Made by a program: the position numbers and the translations under genes. A DNA stretch of 64,000 nucleotides from Roseimaritima multifibrata (GTDB taxonomy: Bacteria; Planctomycetota; Planctomycetia; Pirellulales; Pirellulaceae): the NCBI RefSeq assembly GCF_007741495.1, contig NZ_CP036262.1, positions 3,596,001 to 3,660,000 on the forward strand. The letters are read 5' to 3'. Shown piece by piece: positions 34,813 through 44,638 of the stretch (the stretch's first letter is position 1; every line of letters starts with the position of its first letter). Under the pieces are notes generated by a model. It did no database searches. It was not told the DNA's origin and worked only from the letters and a program-made list of their open reading frames with translations.

Positions 34813-35880
34813 ATGCGGTTTTTCCTTGCTGCCTTTCTCATGATGGGAGCCGTGACCGCAAACGCTGGCGACTACCTGACCTTTGCCCCCGCGGACGGTG
34901 TGACGCCTACCAAACGAGTGGTGCTTGTTGCTGGCGATGAAGAATACCGGACGGAAGAGACGATGCCGATGTTGGGCAAACTGCTGAGCCAAAAACATGG
35001 GTTCCACTGCACGGTTTTGTTCGCCTTAGGGCCGGACGATGCCACCTACATCGATCCGAATAACCAGCAGGGACTGCGAGGATTGGAAGCTCTCGACGAC
35101 GCTGATCTGCTGATCATCGGGACCCGCTTTCGCATTCCATCCGCTGACCAAGCTGCTCACCTCACCAAATTCCTGAACGATGGAAAACCGGTTATCGGAA
35201 TTCGTACGGCAACGCATGCCTTCAATGGCAATGGCAGCTTTGGCGAGGGCCTGCCCTACGGACAGTTTGGACGAAAAATTTTGGGCGAGCAGTGGGTCAA
35301 TCATCACGGTAAACACAAGCATCAAGGGGCGCTTAGCGTTGTCGAACCTGGAGCCGAGGACCATGCGATCCTTCAAGGTGTCGGACAAATCTTTGCACCT
35401 TCGGATGTCTATGGCGTTATCCATCTGACGGACCAGGATGAGATCTTGCTTCGCGGTGCTGTTACCGAGTCCTTAGACCCAGAATCGACGCCGATTGAAG
35501 GAGAAAAGAACGACCCGATGCAACCGTTGGCCTGGTTGCATACGTATGTTGCGCCCGATGGCGTTCAAATGGGACAGTCTTTCTGCACGACCGCAGGTGC
35601 ATCGGTTGATTTTGTTGACGAAGACCTACGCCGTTTGATTGTTAATGCCGCCTACTTTTTAACCGGCCAAGAAGTTCCAGCAAAAGCAGACGTGCAGTAC
35701 GTCGATCCCTTTTACCCCAGTTTCTATGGCTTCATCAGAACGCCTGACTACTGGAAGAACCTAAATCTAAAACCATCCGACTTTGGACTGGGGAAATCCC
35801 CGTCCCAAGCGGATCCAGAAGGGTCGCCCGAATGGACTCATCGCCCAACCCCTCCATCCCAAAAAGAAGCTGCCAAGTAA
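34813..35880 (+). CDS. Secreted ThuA-domain protein
   Basis: A 355-residue protein with a signal peptide ([19 protein letters not shown]), which favours ATG 34813; ATGs at 34717 and 34750 are possible. The ThuA-like (GATase-related) fold shows in [20 protein letters not shown], then [40 protein letters not shown] and [12 protein letters not shown]. ThuA proteins are linked to trehalose and other disaccharide oxidation in rhizobia. Planctomycete secreted paralogues are many and mostly unassigned. Its TAA stop shares its last base with the next gene's ATG (TAATG), so the pair is translationally coupled. Confidence 0.85.
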   Translation: MRFFLAAFLMMGAVTANAGDYLTFAPADGVTPTKRVVLVAGDEEYRTEETMPMLGKLLSQKHGFHCTVLFALGPDDATYIDPNNQQGLRGLEALDDADLLIIGTRFRIPSADQAAHLTKFLNDGKPVIGIRTATHAFNGNGSFGEGLPYGQFGRKILGEQWVNHHGKHKHQGALSVVEPGAEDHAILQGVGQIFAPSDVYGVIHLTDQDEILLRGAVTESLDPESTPIEGEKNDPMQPLAWLHTYVAPDGVQMGQSFCTTAGASVDFVDEDLRRLIVNAAYFLTGQEVPAKADVQYVDPFYPSFYGFIRTPDYWKNLNLKPSDFGLGKSPSQADPEGSPEWTHRPTPPSQKEAAK

Positions 35881-36992
35881 TGCGATTCATCACTTCCCTA
35901 AACGCTCGTTCCTGCTCAACGCTTTCGATGGCGGCATGCCTGATCGCTGTGATGCTTACATCTGCCAACCCCGCGACGCTGTCCGCAGAAGACGCCGCAG
36001 CTAAGTTGGCGCCGGTGCCGAATCCAGATGCCGAGGCGGATTCACCTGAAAAAATGAAACCGTATACGGAACTCCTTGAACATACCGAGGAGAGCATCGA
36101 ATTGGTGCCGATTCCTGGAGGCACGTTTACGATGGGAAGCCCTGAGGAGGAAGCGGATCGCAATGACGACGAAGGGCCTCAGCATCAAGTCAAAATAGAT
36201 CCGTTCTGGATGGGCAAGTATGAAATCACTTGGGACCAATACGACGTCTGGACCGAGCAGATGGACCAATTGCGTCGCAAGATGATGGCGAAAAAGGCAG
36301 GCGAACGGGACCTACTGGTCGATGGGGTATCGCGGCCGACCGAACCATACACCGACATGAGCTTCGGCCGTGGGAAAGGGCGACACCCTGCGATTTGCAT
36401 GACGCAACATTCAGCCAGGGTGTTTTGTAAGTGGCTGACCGCCAAAACCGGACGCTACTATCGGCTGCCGACCGAGGCGGAGTGGGAATACGCCTGTCGC
36501 GCAGGAACCAAAACCGCCTACTCCTTCGGCGATGACGTCAGCGACCTTGGGGAGTACGCCTGGTTTTTCGACAACACCGAGGACAAGTATGAAAAAGTAG
36601 GTCAGAAGAAGCCCAATCCATGGGGGCTGTACGACATGCATGGGAACGTTGCCGAGTGGGTATTAGATCAATACGTTCCCGACAACTATGCCGCTGCGGG
36701 TACCGGAGTGATCAGCAACCCGCTGCAAATTCCCACCGAACTGTACCCGCGCGTGGTTCGTGGTGGCAGCTGGGATGACGATGCCGAGATCTTGAGAAGT
36801 GCCGCACGCGTCTACTCCGACCCGGACTGGAAGCAACAAGACCCTCAGCTTCCGCGAAGCATCTGGTATCACACCGATGCACTCGGAGTCGGGTTCCGCG
36901 TCGTCCGGCCATTTGAGGAACCAACCGAAGCCGAGAAAGAACAGAAATGGGAGAAGACCGCGCCCGAGCAACTCGATCCAGAAGAAGGCTGA
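35880..36992 (+). CDS. Secreted SUMF1-domain protein lacking FGE catalytic cysteines
   Basis: A 370-residue protein with a signal-like N-terminus. ATG 35880 is chosen because it overlaps the ThuA stop (TAATG). The formylglycine-generating-enzyme/SUMF1 fold is visible: [79 protein letters not shown] and [11 protein letters not shown]. True FGEs carry two Cys around the position read here as [12 protein letters not shown]; both are missing. So it should not activate sulfatases and is more likely a binding or structural SUMF1 protein. The coupled ThuA gene suggests a shared extracellular substrate. Confidence 0.85.
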   Translation: MRFITSLNARSCSTLSMAACLIAVMLTSANPATLSAEDAAAKLAPVPNPDAEADSPEKMKPYTELLEHTEESIELVPIPGGTFTMGSPEEEADRNDDEGPQHQVKIDPFWMGKYEITWDQYDVWTEQMDQLRRKMMAKKAGERDLLVDGVSRPTEPYTDMSFGRGKGRHPAICMTQHSARVFCKWLTAKTGRYYRLPTEAEWEYACRAGTKTAYSFGDDVSDLGEYAWFFDNTEDKYEKVGQKKPNPWGLYDMHGNVAEWVLDQYVPDNYAAAGTGVISNPLQIPTELYPRVVRGGSWDDDAEILRSAARVYSDPDWKQQDPQLPRSIWYHTDALGVGFRVVRPFEEPTEAEKEQKWEKTAPEQLDPEEG

Positions 36993-37052
36993 GTTCGTAA
37001 ACATCGTCATGGCGTGAATAAGCACAGCTGATGGTCGCCCCGTCTGTCGTAA

Positions 37053-37439
37053 ATGATCAGTCTGCCGCGAGAACTTGATTACCGAAACGGTCTCATGCTA
37101 CACGCCATCGTCAGGTCCGTTTATCCGCACGATTTCGCTTCGGTGGATGACTTCATCTCCTTTGTCCCTCCGGATGTTACAGTCCACTATGGATGGATCG
37201 TGCTTGTAATAGGCACCGACGAAACCGATCCAGAGTATTTTCAATGCCTTGTTTCGACTCCGCTTGCGCTGGAGGAAGCACTTTGTAGAAGCAAGGATTG
37301 CCTGGTCCATATCGTCGAACGTTATGAACCGGCGAATATTTTGAGCACCTTGATTGCTAGGGTGGAGAATTCAAAGGGAAATACCTGGATCGAAATTGTC
37401 GATCAATTGCGCACCTTCATGCGTTGGGAACGCGGATAG
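37053..37439 (+). CDS. Imm8-like immunity protein (orphan)
   Basis: A 128-residue acidic cytoplasmic protein with no signal or helices. The pattern resembles the Imm8 family of polymorphic-toxin immunity proteins: an internal hydrophobic strand GWIVLVIGTDETDP, then YFQCLVSTPLALEEAL (a Cys-x-Val-x-Thr-Pro turn), then HIVERYEPANIL, and the C-terminal signature GNTWIEIVDQL followed by WER. No toxin gene is visible on either side within the window. It may be a remnant of a toxin/immunity module, or a defence against a neighbour's toxin. The call rests on my recollection of the family pattern, not on a search. Confidence 0.6.
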   Translation: MISLPRELDYRNGLMLHAIVRSVYPHDFASVDDFISFVPPDVTVHYGWIVLVIGTDETDPEYFQCLVSTPLALEEALCRSKDCLVHIVERYEPANILSTLIARVENSKGNTWIEIVDQLRTFMRWERG

Positions 37440-38225
37440 ACAATTGCGACATCACACTTTGTCCGACGGATTCACTTGGTTCCTCTATTGGAAGTTCCCC
37501 CCGAACGACTTTTTCCGCTGAGGCGAAATCTGCAACGTGAACTAAATACGTGATGGTTCAGTCCTTCTCTTTCGTTTCTCTTAAACGTTTTTGAACGGAT
37601 CTTTGGTCACCTAGCGGAAATGCTTTTTGCCTGCGTGCGAGAGAATCTGTAAATCTGTCGCCCGCCCGGCTGGATGCTTTTTTTCCTGAGCCTTTTTAAA
37701 TTCTTGTACGGCCCTGAGTTTCGTAAGGTTGTGGAAACGGCTCCGTCGGCATGTTACCTGGCGGACAGGGGAAACTACCAAACCGTTTGTTGTGAGGGTC
37801 TGGCGAACAGTATTGCTTGAGTTGTTGAAATGCCTGCTAGAGCTTGTGATCAAAACGATTCAGGCTGATTCCCAGCACAGCGTTCTGCTGTGGACTCCGA
37901 AACATGCGAATGCCCCTGGCGCATGTCTGATTGGATACGTGCGCATTGGATGCCCAATAGGGGTATCATGCGATTGGGACGTGCGATAGATAAGTTGCGA
38001 GTAAGGTAGCAGGGATCCGAGATCCTAAGTTGCTGTGTAGCGGCTTGTTGATTTAATCATCAAGCGAGGGACAGGAAGAGCAGGGCGCTATCCCTCGTTG
38101 ACGCAGCGGGTTGGGCGTTTGGTCTCTTTCCACTCCACTCCACTGCAATCCGCGAGGAAAGCGCCAACCTATCAATCGCACATCCCGATTCTCGCCAATC
38201 TTCGATCGAGACGCAGGGTTCAAAT
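37440..38225. other. Gene-poor interval of 786 bases carrying a family 1 repeat
   Basis: Frames of 80-86 codons exist on both strands (37611-37853 and 37729-37989) but show no recognisable domain, no good start signal and unbalanced composition. The last part holds the second family 1 palindrome. I see no RNA gene fold. It may contain the decayed partner of the Imm8-like gene, which I cannot support from sequence alone. Confidence 0.5.
38061..38115. repeat. Palindromic dispersed repeat, family 1, partial copy
   Basis: The right arm (38091-38115) matches the right arm of the copy at 1591-1615 with two differences in 25 bases. The left arm is reduced to about 11 bases (38061-38071). The distance between the arms is again 19 bases although the loop sequence is different. 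This shared geometry with unrelated loops suggests that the palindromic stem itself is conserved. Confidence 0.75.
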
Positions 38226-39398
38226 ATGAAATTGATTGCAACCAGCTTGTTCCTGTTTGTTGTTTTGACGATTCCCGGGACCGCGGGCGAGTACAACATC
38301 ACAGACTTCGGCGCGACAGCGGGAGACGAGAGCGATGATACGCAGGCTATGGAGAACGCTCTTGCCGCTTGCGGCGATGCGGGAGGCGGGACCGTGTTTG
38401 TTCCGGCGGGGACATTCCTTCTGTCGCGGCGCAATAATGAATCGCCCATTCTTGAAATTCCTCCCAATACAACGCTTCGAGGTGAGGGAGCCGCGTCGAT
38501 TCTTAAGTTCGCAGCCGAAGTCAATGAGAGCAACTATTGGCGGATGATCGGTGCGCCGGTCGACGCTGGAACAACCAACGTCATGATTCGTGACCTGCAC
38601 CTAGACGGTTCCAATACACACGCCGCCTACGTCAAGGGCGAGACACCCGAGCACAATGCTGGCCTGTGGTTCTACAACAAAGATCATGTGATCGAAAACG
38701 TGACCGTCGTTAATGTGTTTGCTGAAAACTTTTCCGGTGACTGCATGGCATTTTCGTATAACTGCCGAAGCATCACCGTGCGTGACTGTACGCTGCGGAA
38801 TTTCATCCGCCAGGGAATTCAAATGGGAGGAGGTCCCGGGTCCCGCGATTATTTGGTGACTGGCTGCCGAGACCTGGAACACTCGGTAAAACCGGGCGGT
38901 TCCACTATCCACGTCGAACACGCTCGAGGATTGAAAAACGTAATCATCGAAAATAACCAGTGCCGCAAATCGATCCTCGCGGGTGGAGTCGATGGCATGA
39001 TCATTCGAGGCAATACGGTCGAGGGACGGATCGTCGGTAACGGCAACTCCAATCTGTTGATCAGTGACAACATCGTTTCCGCAGGAGAGCAATCCGGATC
39101 GGTCGTTCAGTTTGGCTATACCAAAGGCCTAACCGTTCGTGGGAATACGATACTGGGAACGGAGAACAATCCGACGGGACTTTATGTTTGGGGAAATTCG
39201 CGTTACAACGACCAGCCCGGCGAAGACGTCCTCATCAGCGGCAACCAAATCAGCGCCGCCGACCATGCAATTTCGCTCAACGGAGCCGAAAACGTCCGGA
39301 TCCGTGGCAACTTGTTGAAAGCCTCACAACCGTTGCTTCAGCGGCGCGCCGAAAACGTGATTTCCGACGTGGTTCCTCCAACACCAGATACCCAGTAA
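38226..39398 (+). CDS. Secreted right-handed beta-helix (pectate-lyase-3-like) protein
   Basis: A 390-residue protein with a short signal peptide (MKLIATSLFLFVVLTIPGTAG). It then has the pectate_lyase_3 opening YNITDFGATAGDESDDTQAM, in which the DD before the glutamine is typical. The rest is beta-helix coils: a series of NVMIRDLHLDGS, NVTVVNVFAENFSGDCMAF, VIIENNQCR, MIIRGNTVEGR, NLLISDNIVS, LTVRGNTILG, VLISGNQIS and VRIRGNLLK. These folds bind or cleave polysaccharides (polygalacturonate, alginate, carrageenan). The catalytic residues are not identifiable, so lyase or hydrolase activity is open. Confidence 0.85.
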   Translation: MKLIATSLFLFVVLTIPGTAGEYNITDFGATAGDESDDTQAMENALAACGDAGGGTVFVPAGTFLLSRRNNESPILEIPPNTTLRGEGAASILKFAAEVNESNYWRMIGAPVDAGTTNVMIRDLHLDGSNTHAAYVKGETPEHNAGLWFYNKDHVIENVTVVNVFAENFSGDCMAFSYNCRSITVRDCTLRNFIRQGIQMGGGPGSRDYLVTGCRDLEHSVKPGGSTIHVEHARGLKNVIIENNQCRKSILAGGVDGMIIRGNTVEGRIVGNGNSNLLISDNIVSAGEQSGSVVQFGYTKGLTVRGNTILGTENNPTGLYVWGNSRYNDQPGEDVLISGNQISAADHAISLNGAENVRIRGNLLKASQPLLQRRAENVISDVVPPTPDTQ

Positions 39399-39826
39399 GG
39401 TCCGCGTGATTGACAACCGCGCAGTGGTGCCACCAACGACTCACTGCTTGTGAATCGGCGGCGATTTCATGTGTCGTATTCGGCCCGCCAATGTCGCAGA
39501 TCTTTGCGAATGTTTGTGGTTGGGATTTCCGGTTGGGATTGCCGGCAACAAATTGACAATCGACTGGTTGCGTCGAATTTTGGAACCAGGCGTAGAACAG
39601 CGGTGATCGCCAGTGTAAGCCGCAGGATGGAAGAGCGTCTGTGTCTGCTCGGTTGTGGCTACCGCCCATCAAACCGTTGCATTCCTGTTAAATTTTGACT
39701 AGTTTGCGAAATTCGCGCCTCGAAGTCCTCGAATGGCGGCCCTTAATAGATGGGATGTCAGGGATTTTGTTGCCAGCGTCGGCTGGCTGGTCTGGCCATC
39801 CGATTCTTCCTTCACGAAGGTGTTCG
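39399..39826. other. 428-base interval, nothing recognised
   Basis: The frame 39695-40357 opens here, but the first 44 codons are not thioredoxin-like and the gene is started at 39827. A 131-codon minus-strand frame (39277-39672) overlaps the beta-helix gene and has no recognisable domain. No repeat or RNA was seen. Confidence 0.5.
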
Positions 39827-40357
39827 ATGAGTTCAAGCAATGTGTTAGGGAACTCAAATTCCCAGCCGCAACCACCTTCGGATCCTGCCCCGGCCAGCGG
39901 TCGCGGCATCCTTCATCGTCTGTGGCAAGCGTTTTGGCTCACATTTCTTGTGGTATCGCTAGCTTATGCTTGGTATTGCTTTTACGTCCCCTCCAACAGC
40001 GTCGTCTGGGCCGAGAACTACGCTGCGGCGCAGCAACAGGCGGTCCAATCTGACAAACCCATTATTCTCTTCTTCACAGGGGATTGGTGCGTTCCTTGCC
40101 GGATAATGAAACGGAACGTTTGGGCAGACGACGAGGTCGCGGCTACGGTGAATGCCAAGTTCGTCCCCGTAATGTTAGACGTAAATGATCCCGGTGCCGT
40201 TGACGCGTTAAAACGATACAGCGTCGGCAGTACGCCGAAGACGGTCGTTGCGGATAAGGACGGCAATGTTCTGCGGCAGAGAGATGGAGGGATAACCAAA
40301 TCCGAATTCCTCGACCTACTTCATCTCGAAAATGGCTCGGGCACCGAAGGCCTATGA
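39827..40357 (+). CDS. Membrane-anchored thioredoxin-fold protein
   Basis: A 176-residue protein. ATG 39827 has GAAGG seven bases upstream. One membrane helix (AFWLTFLVVSLAYAWYCFYV, about residues 31-50) is preceded by a Pro/Ser-rich cytoplasmic tail. The periplasmic domain is thioredoxin-like: PIILFFTGDWCVPCRIMKRN with the CVPC active pair, the KFVPVMLDVND strand and the cis-proline VGSTPKTVV. Probably a periplasmic thiol oxidoreductase that reduces or isomerises disulfides in the envelope. A cysteine-rich secreted protein is encoded elsewhere in this window, but no link is shown. Confidence 0.86.
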   Translation: MSSSNVLGNSNSQPQPPSDPAPASGRGILHRLWQAFWLTFLVVSLAYAWYCFYVPSNSVVWAENYAAAQQQAVQSDKPIILFFTGDWCVPCRIMKRNVWADDEVAATVNAKFVPVMLDVNDPGAVDALKRYSVGSTPKTVVADKDGNVLRQRDGGITKSEFLDLLHLENGSGTEGL

Positions 40358-40626
40358 CGCAAGTGATGATTTGTGTTGACGCAGCAAGTCACTGCATGGG
40401 ACTAGAGCTGTTTTCCGATTCGATCTGCATGTTCGAAGACTGTTTCTGTTGTCGATGAAGCCGTTCGCTCACGACTCCCTTTTTTGTAACTGGAGTTTGC
40501 ATGAGCCTACAGTAGACGTTGCCGGCCGCGATATTGTTATGCGTCACAGCGAAAGCGAAATTGTTTGGGTAGGCACCCCGTGTTCTGCGGCTACGCTCGA
40601 ACCTTGTGGTGATCGAAGCGGTTGAT

Positions 40627-41910
40627 CTAGAGAAAAGCTTCAAACGGCGAGGGCGACGGCCAGTCGGTGACTTGATCGACAAAGCGGTGCATCGGGCCAT
40701 CGATCTGCCCGACAAGGCTTTTGCCATCCTGATTGCTCCGTTGGCTGAACAGGATTGCCCAAGCAAAACCATCGTGCCGCATCACCCACAGTGAATTGGT
40801 TCCATTCAATGCACCATTGTGCCAGACGTTGTATTTGCCCGTACCGACGGGGCGTACGGAGACTCCACACCCGTAGTAACTTGAGGCGGTTGGCTTTGTG
40901 AAGTCAGGGCGTTTTCGCAGCGTTTGTTGAGACGAATCCTGTAGCAACGGCTGGGCAGTGAACCCTTGAATCGCGGTTGCAAAGCGAACTAGGTCAACGG
41001 CCGTCGCCAGCCATCCACCGTGGGCTGCCATCGGTTCCAAATGAAAACGGCCGTAGGGGCCAGGAACCATTGGTCGCGACGCCTCCAAGACCGACGGGAA
41101 TCGTTTATCGTTGTCAGGGACGTAGGAAACTTCGTCCGTGTGAGCAAGATTCTTGGCGGTTTTTCCGAGCTGCATCCGCTGAACGCCAAGCGGATCCAAA
41201 ACGGCCGACTGCACTTGACCTTGGTAACTCTTTCGACTGACGACCTGAATCATCTCGCCTAGCAACGTATAGCCAAAATTGGAGTAGGCGTGGCGAGTCC
41301 CGGGACCAAAGTCCAACGGTTGGTCTGCCATGAATCGAATAATATCAGACTGATAAACCGGCAACGGAACGTCAAGCGTTTCCGCAATCTGAGTGTCATG
41401 GAACATCGGATCGAAACGACTGCTCCGATCGAAACCTCCCGAATGTTGTAATAGGTGCAGGACCGTAATTTTTTCGAACCGAGGATCCTTAGGTTGCAGA
41501 GGCAAATACTTGACGATCGGATCCTTTAGCGAAACGATGCCCTGTTCCACCAGTTGCAGGACTGCGACCGCGGTCAGCGGTTTCGAAATACTCGCAATGC
41601 GAAATAAGTGGTGAGGCTGAACCACTTTTTGTGCCTGCCGATCGGTCCACCCGTAACCTCTGGCGTGAACCAATTGTCCGCGTCGTGCTACTGCCACAGA
41701 GGCCCCGTGGACTTGATTCTTCAGCATCCAAGGAAGGATTGCATTGTCTAAATCCGCAGCGCCCAACCCCGCTTCCGAACGTTCTTGCGTCCCCCGCTTA
41801 GCCGGGGTCGCGGATAGCGACCGCATTGAGCCCAGGGCCAGACCTCCCATGATTGCTGCGTGTGCCGACCGTCGAGGGAAGCGAATGCTGCTGGGAGTCT
41901 TGCTGTTCAT
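40627..41910 (-). CDS. Serine beta-lactamase-fold hydrolase (class C-like)
   Basis: A 427-residue protein with an N-terminal twin-arginine-like export signal (PRRSAHAAIMGGLALGS). The class C/penicillin-binding fold is shown by SxxK at Ser107 (ISK), the YSN motif near residue 208, and HNGALNG near the C-terminus. It may be an esterase or D-aminopeptidase rather than a beta-lactamase, as is common for this family. A 144-residue secreted protein gene ends 25 bases upstream on the same strand, so the pair likely share a transcript. Confidence 0.87.
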   Translation of the reverse strand: MNSKTPSSIRFPRRSAHAAIMGGLALGSMRSLSATPAKRGTQERSEAGLGAADLDNAILPWMLKNQVHGASVAVARRGQLVHARGYGWTDRQAQKVVQPHHLFRIASISKPLTAVAVLQLVEQGIVSLKDPIVKYLPLQPKDPRFEKITVLHLLQHSGGFDRSSRFDPMFHDTQIAETLDVPLPVYQSDIIRFMADQPLDFGPGTRHAYSNFGYTLLGEMIQVVSRKSYQGQVQSAVLDPLGVQRMQLGKTAKNLAHTDEVSYVPDNDKRFPSVLEASRPMVPGPYGRFHLEPMAAHGGWLATAVDLVRFATAIQGFTAQPLLQDSSQQTLRKRPDFTKPTASSYYGCGVSVRPVGTGKYNVWHNGALNGTNSLWVMRHDGFAWAILFSQRSNQDGKSLVGQIDGPMHRFVDQVTDWPSPSPFEAFL

Positions 41911-41935
41911 GGCATTGCCGGATGAGGACGCTAGG

Positions 41936-42370
41936 CTAATAAGGCGAGGGTTGCCTTAAAAAGTCGTTAATTGTTTCGATCTTTTTGGGCTCTTCTGGCG
42001 GCGTGAACCAACGCTCGAAGAATCCAGGCGAATCGGCATCTTCCTCTGATTTTACAGCTGTTGAGGTGCTAGGGAACAAATTCATTGGATTCATTACCGC
42101 TGTCGTCTTTTGCCAGCCTCGACCAACGCTTTGGGAAATCTGATTGGCCGTCGACTTTTGAGCCGGTTTTGCCGTCTTTTTCTTGCTCGGTTTATCCGTG
42201 GAACTCCAGGTTGGCAGTTTCCAATTAGAAGGCGAAAGGGAGGCAACCCATTTCTCTGCAGGGCTTGCGTCCCCGATTTGCGGAGGCGCACCGACAGCCA
42301 CAGGAGTCGGGATTAACAGATGGATCGCAACCAGTAATCCTAAGATCGCGTTTATCGTCCGTACGTTCAT
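41936..42370 (-). CDS. Small secreted protein, not recognised
   Basis: A 144-residue protein with a clear signal peptide (MNVRTINAILGLLVAIHLLIPTPV). The mature part is Lys/Ser/Pro-rich and contains QISQSVGRGWQKTTAVMNPM, then a Trp-rich spot (FFERWFTPPEEP) and a TINDFLRQPSP end. I recognise no domain. Immediately upstream of the beta-lactamase-fold gene on the same strand. Confidence 0.65.
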   Translation of the reverse strand: MNVRTINAILGLLVAIHLLIPTPVAVGAPPQIGDASPAEKWVASLSPSNWKLPTWSSTDKPSKKKTAKPAQKSTANQISQSVGRGWQKTTAVMNPMNLFPSTSTAVKSEEDADSPGFFERWFTPPEEPKKIETINDFLRQPSPY

Positions 42371-42523
42371 TGAATCAACCCTCCGGGAAACCTTAATTTC
42401 TGGACTTTGGTGTACGGAAAACGGGCACCGGGCGTCAATAGAGATCGATGCTTGCTACAATGAAGTAACGCTTCAATCTTTGCGGTGGAGCTCTTTTTAT
42501 TGCCTGTCTGAATTTGAAGTTGT

Positions 42524-43315
42524 ATGGCGGATCAACAATGGCTAATCGGGTCGGGTGAGTCCTGCGACTTGCTGGTCGACGAACCGAAGGTTTCCGCTGC
42601 GCATTGCCGCCTGAGCCGCAGTGGCAACTTCTACTCCCTAGAAGATCTGGGAAGCACGAACGGAACTTTTGTTGATGGGAAACGTATTCGAGAGCGGCAA
42701 ACGGTTCAGCCATCGAATCAAATCACGTTGGGAACCTCTTGTCCGATGCCCTGGCCGGACAGCCTAGGAGCCAAGCAGATTGTCCTTATCGGACGGGCAC
42801 CGGAGAGCGATTTCCGAATCACTCAGCCCAGGATTTCCAACCTGCACGCCCGATTTCTTGTCGGATATCAAGAAACGTGGGTCTTGGAAGATCTACATAG
42901 CACGAACGGGATCGCTATCAAGCTTCGGGGCGTTCGGCACCGGGTGAACCGCGCGGTCTCCGTTCAACCCGATCAATCCGTATGGATCGGTAATGAGCAG
43001 GTCGCCGTCGAAGACTTGATCGCTGTGGCGGCTGAGAAACCTGAACGCCCGCTACCCGTTTCGATAAAGCCGGCACCGGTTGTCGATTCGTTGGCGTCGG
43101 ACAAGCGTAAGAAAGTAGCGGAAGCGATGTTGGCCATCGAAGCAGGGCGAACCGAGTCGCAAGGGAATCGGGGAGTCCAGTACCTGTTATGGTTCGGCGC
43201 GGGGATGCTGCTGGCGATCTTGTTATATGTCCTTCTGGTCGTCTACGAAGACGAGATTAAATCAAAAATCCGTCTCCAGCCACGAAGTTCTTTTCGTGCC
43301 GGGATGCTTGGCTGA
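42524..43315 (+). CDS. Twin-FHA-domain membrane protein
   Basis: A 263-residue protein with two forkhead-associated domains. FHA 1 has VSAAHCRL...DLGSTNGTFVDG (about residues 24-55); FHA 2 has ISNLHARF...DLHSTNGIAI (about residues 104-140). A helix YLLWFGAGMLLAILLYVLLV near residue 210 anchors it in the membrane, and a short tail follows. FHA domains bind phosphothreonine peptides, so this may read the activity of Ser/Thr kinases; a kinase gene lies about 9 kb away, but a partnership is unproven. Confidence 0.9.
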   Translation: MADQQWLIGSGESCDLLVDEPKVSAAHCRLSRSGNFYSLEDLGSTNGTFVDGKRIRERQTVQPSNQITLGTSCPMPWPDSLGAKQIVLIGRAPESDFRITQPRISNLHARFLVGYQETWVLEDLHSTNGIAIKLRGVRHRVNRAVSVQPDQSVWIGNEQVAVEDLIAVAAEKPERPLPVSIKPAPVVDSLASDKRKKVAEAMLAIEAGRTESQGNRGVQYLLWFGAGMLLAILLYVLLVVYEDEIKSKIRLQPRSSFRAGMLG

Positions 43316-43384
43316 GTTGCCAGGTACCGGGACCCAACGCGTTAACAGGTCGTCATAGGTCTGGTTTCCCAGTGCCGGACCAAG

Positions 43385-44638
43385 CTAAGAAATCGGATGC
43401 TGTTTGCGCAGTGGGGCGGCAACCAACTGGTTGGCGTCAGCCTTCACGACGGCTGTGTTATCGCTGTAGATTTTTTCGACCAGATTCTGATAACCGTCCG
43501 TCATCGCTTGCAGCGATCCGGAACGGAGGACTAGCTTTCTTCCGGCGGCTCCCATTTGTTTCCGCTGGTCGGGGTCGGCGAGTAAATCGGACACGTACTT
43601 TGCTGCCACTTGAACGTCAGCGTTCTGCACCAAGTATCCTGTTTCACCATGTACCACTGACTCGGCGATCGATCCGACATCGTTGCTGACGACCGGTGTT
43701 TCGCATGCGAGGGCTTCAAGAATCGAAACAGGGCTCGCTTCGTTGTGAGATGTCAGTAGAAACACATCCAGTGATGCGACGATTTGTGGCGTGTCATGCC
43801 GGGTCCCTAGCAGGTGAACCCGATCTTGAATCTGCAGTTCCGCCATCTCCGTTTCGATGTCGGGACGCATCGGACCGTCTCCGACAATGATGAAGTGTGC
43901 ATTCGGCGTGGTTTCCAAAACCTGTTTGGCAACCTTCAGGAACATCCCATGGTTCTTTTCGGAACGGAGGGCAGCGACAATTCCGACCAACGGCGTGTCG
44001 GCTGCTAGTCCCAGTTCTTTGCGAATATTGGATTGGTCTACCGAGCCTTCGGCGGTTGCACGACGGGAGAAGCGATCGGTATCGATTCCGTTGCGGACAA
44101 CATGGACGCGGTCGGCAGGGAAACGCTCGTGGGATCGCATGAAATCCCCGTGACTGTCGGCAACGGCGATGAAGCCGTCGGTCAATGGCGTCAACATCCG
44201 ATTCAGCCTACCGACACCATCGGGCCAGCCGGTTGAATGGAGGGCGCTTGCAATCACAGGAACGCCTGCAAACCAAGCCGCCAAACGGCCCCAGAACATT
44301 TTGTCGCCGGCCCCGACGGTGATCACCGCGTCGGCTTCGCGTTCTTTGAATAGTTTTCCTAAGCGACGAACGATGCCCAGATCCCATTTACTGTGCAGCA
44401 GGTTCGCATGCAGGGGGACGCGATGTGAAATCTGTTGCCCCAGCGGTCCTGGTTCTTTGAGGCAAACAACCTCTCCAACCATCCGTTTTGCATCCAGCCG
44501 ATCCAGCAGGTTGACAAGCAATGTTTCGGCTCCACCAACTGGCATGCTGGTGATAACAAACAGAACTTTTAGCGGACGATCGACATTGTTCCGTTTGGAG
44601 GATCGAAACCAAAATGGAATCCGGCGTAGCATGATCAC
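43385..44638 (-). CDS. Family 4 glycosyltransferase
   Basis: A 417-residue GT4 (GT-B fold). An N-terminal Rossmann half begins LKVLFVITSMPVGGAETLLV. The nucleotide-sugar region has PLVGIVAALRSEKNHGMFLK and HFIIVGDGPMRPDIE, and the E-x7-E region is ASPVSILEALACETPVVSND. Transfers a sugar from a nucleotide donor to a glycan or lipid acceptor. Its ATG overlaps the polysaccharide deacetylase stop as ATGA (44635-44638), so the two form a coupled glycan-synthesis pair. Confidence 0.9.
   Translation of the reverse strand: MIMLRRIPFWFRSSKRNNVDRPLKVLFVITSMPVGGAETLLVNLLDRLDAKRMVGEVVCLKEPGPLGQQISHRVPLHANLLHSKWDLGIVRRLGKLFKEREADAVITVGAGDKMFWGRLAAWFAGVPVIASALHSTGWPDGVGRLNRMLTPLTDGFIAVADSHGDFMRSHERFPADRVHVVRNGIDTDRFSRRATAEGSVDQSNIRKELGLAADTPLVGIVAALRSEKNHGMFLKVAKQVLETTPNAHFIIVGDGPMRPDIETEMAELQIQDRVHLLGTRHDTPQIVASLDVFLLTSHNEASPVSILEALACETPVVSNDVGSIAESVVHGETGYLVQNADVQVAAKYVSDLLADPDQRKQMGAAGRKLVLRSGSLQAMTDGYQNLVEKIYSDNTAVVKADANQLVAAPLRKQHPIS

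Noticed and set aside
35880-36992. Formylglycine-generating enzyme for the sulfatase
   Set aside because: The two catalytic cysteines of FGE are replaced ([12 protein letters not shown]), so only the fold is claimed.
37611-37989. Two 80-86 codon frames downstream of the Imm8-like gene
   Set aside because: They lie on opposite strands and overlap, with no domain, no ribosome binding site and no composition typical of the neighbours.
38210-38225. tRNA T-loop-like GGTTCAAAT
   Set aside because: No acceptor stem or anticodon arm is found around it; the sequence leads into a start codon.
40627-41910. True class C beta-lactamase
   Set aside because: The SxxK, YxN and HNG motifs define the broader serine hydrolase family; resistance activity cannot be inferred from them.
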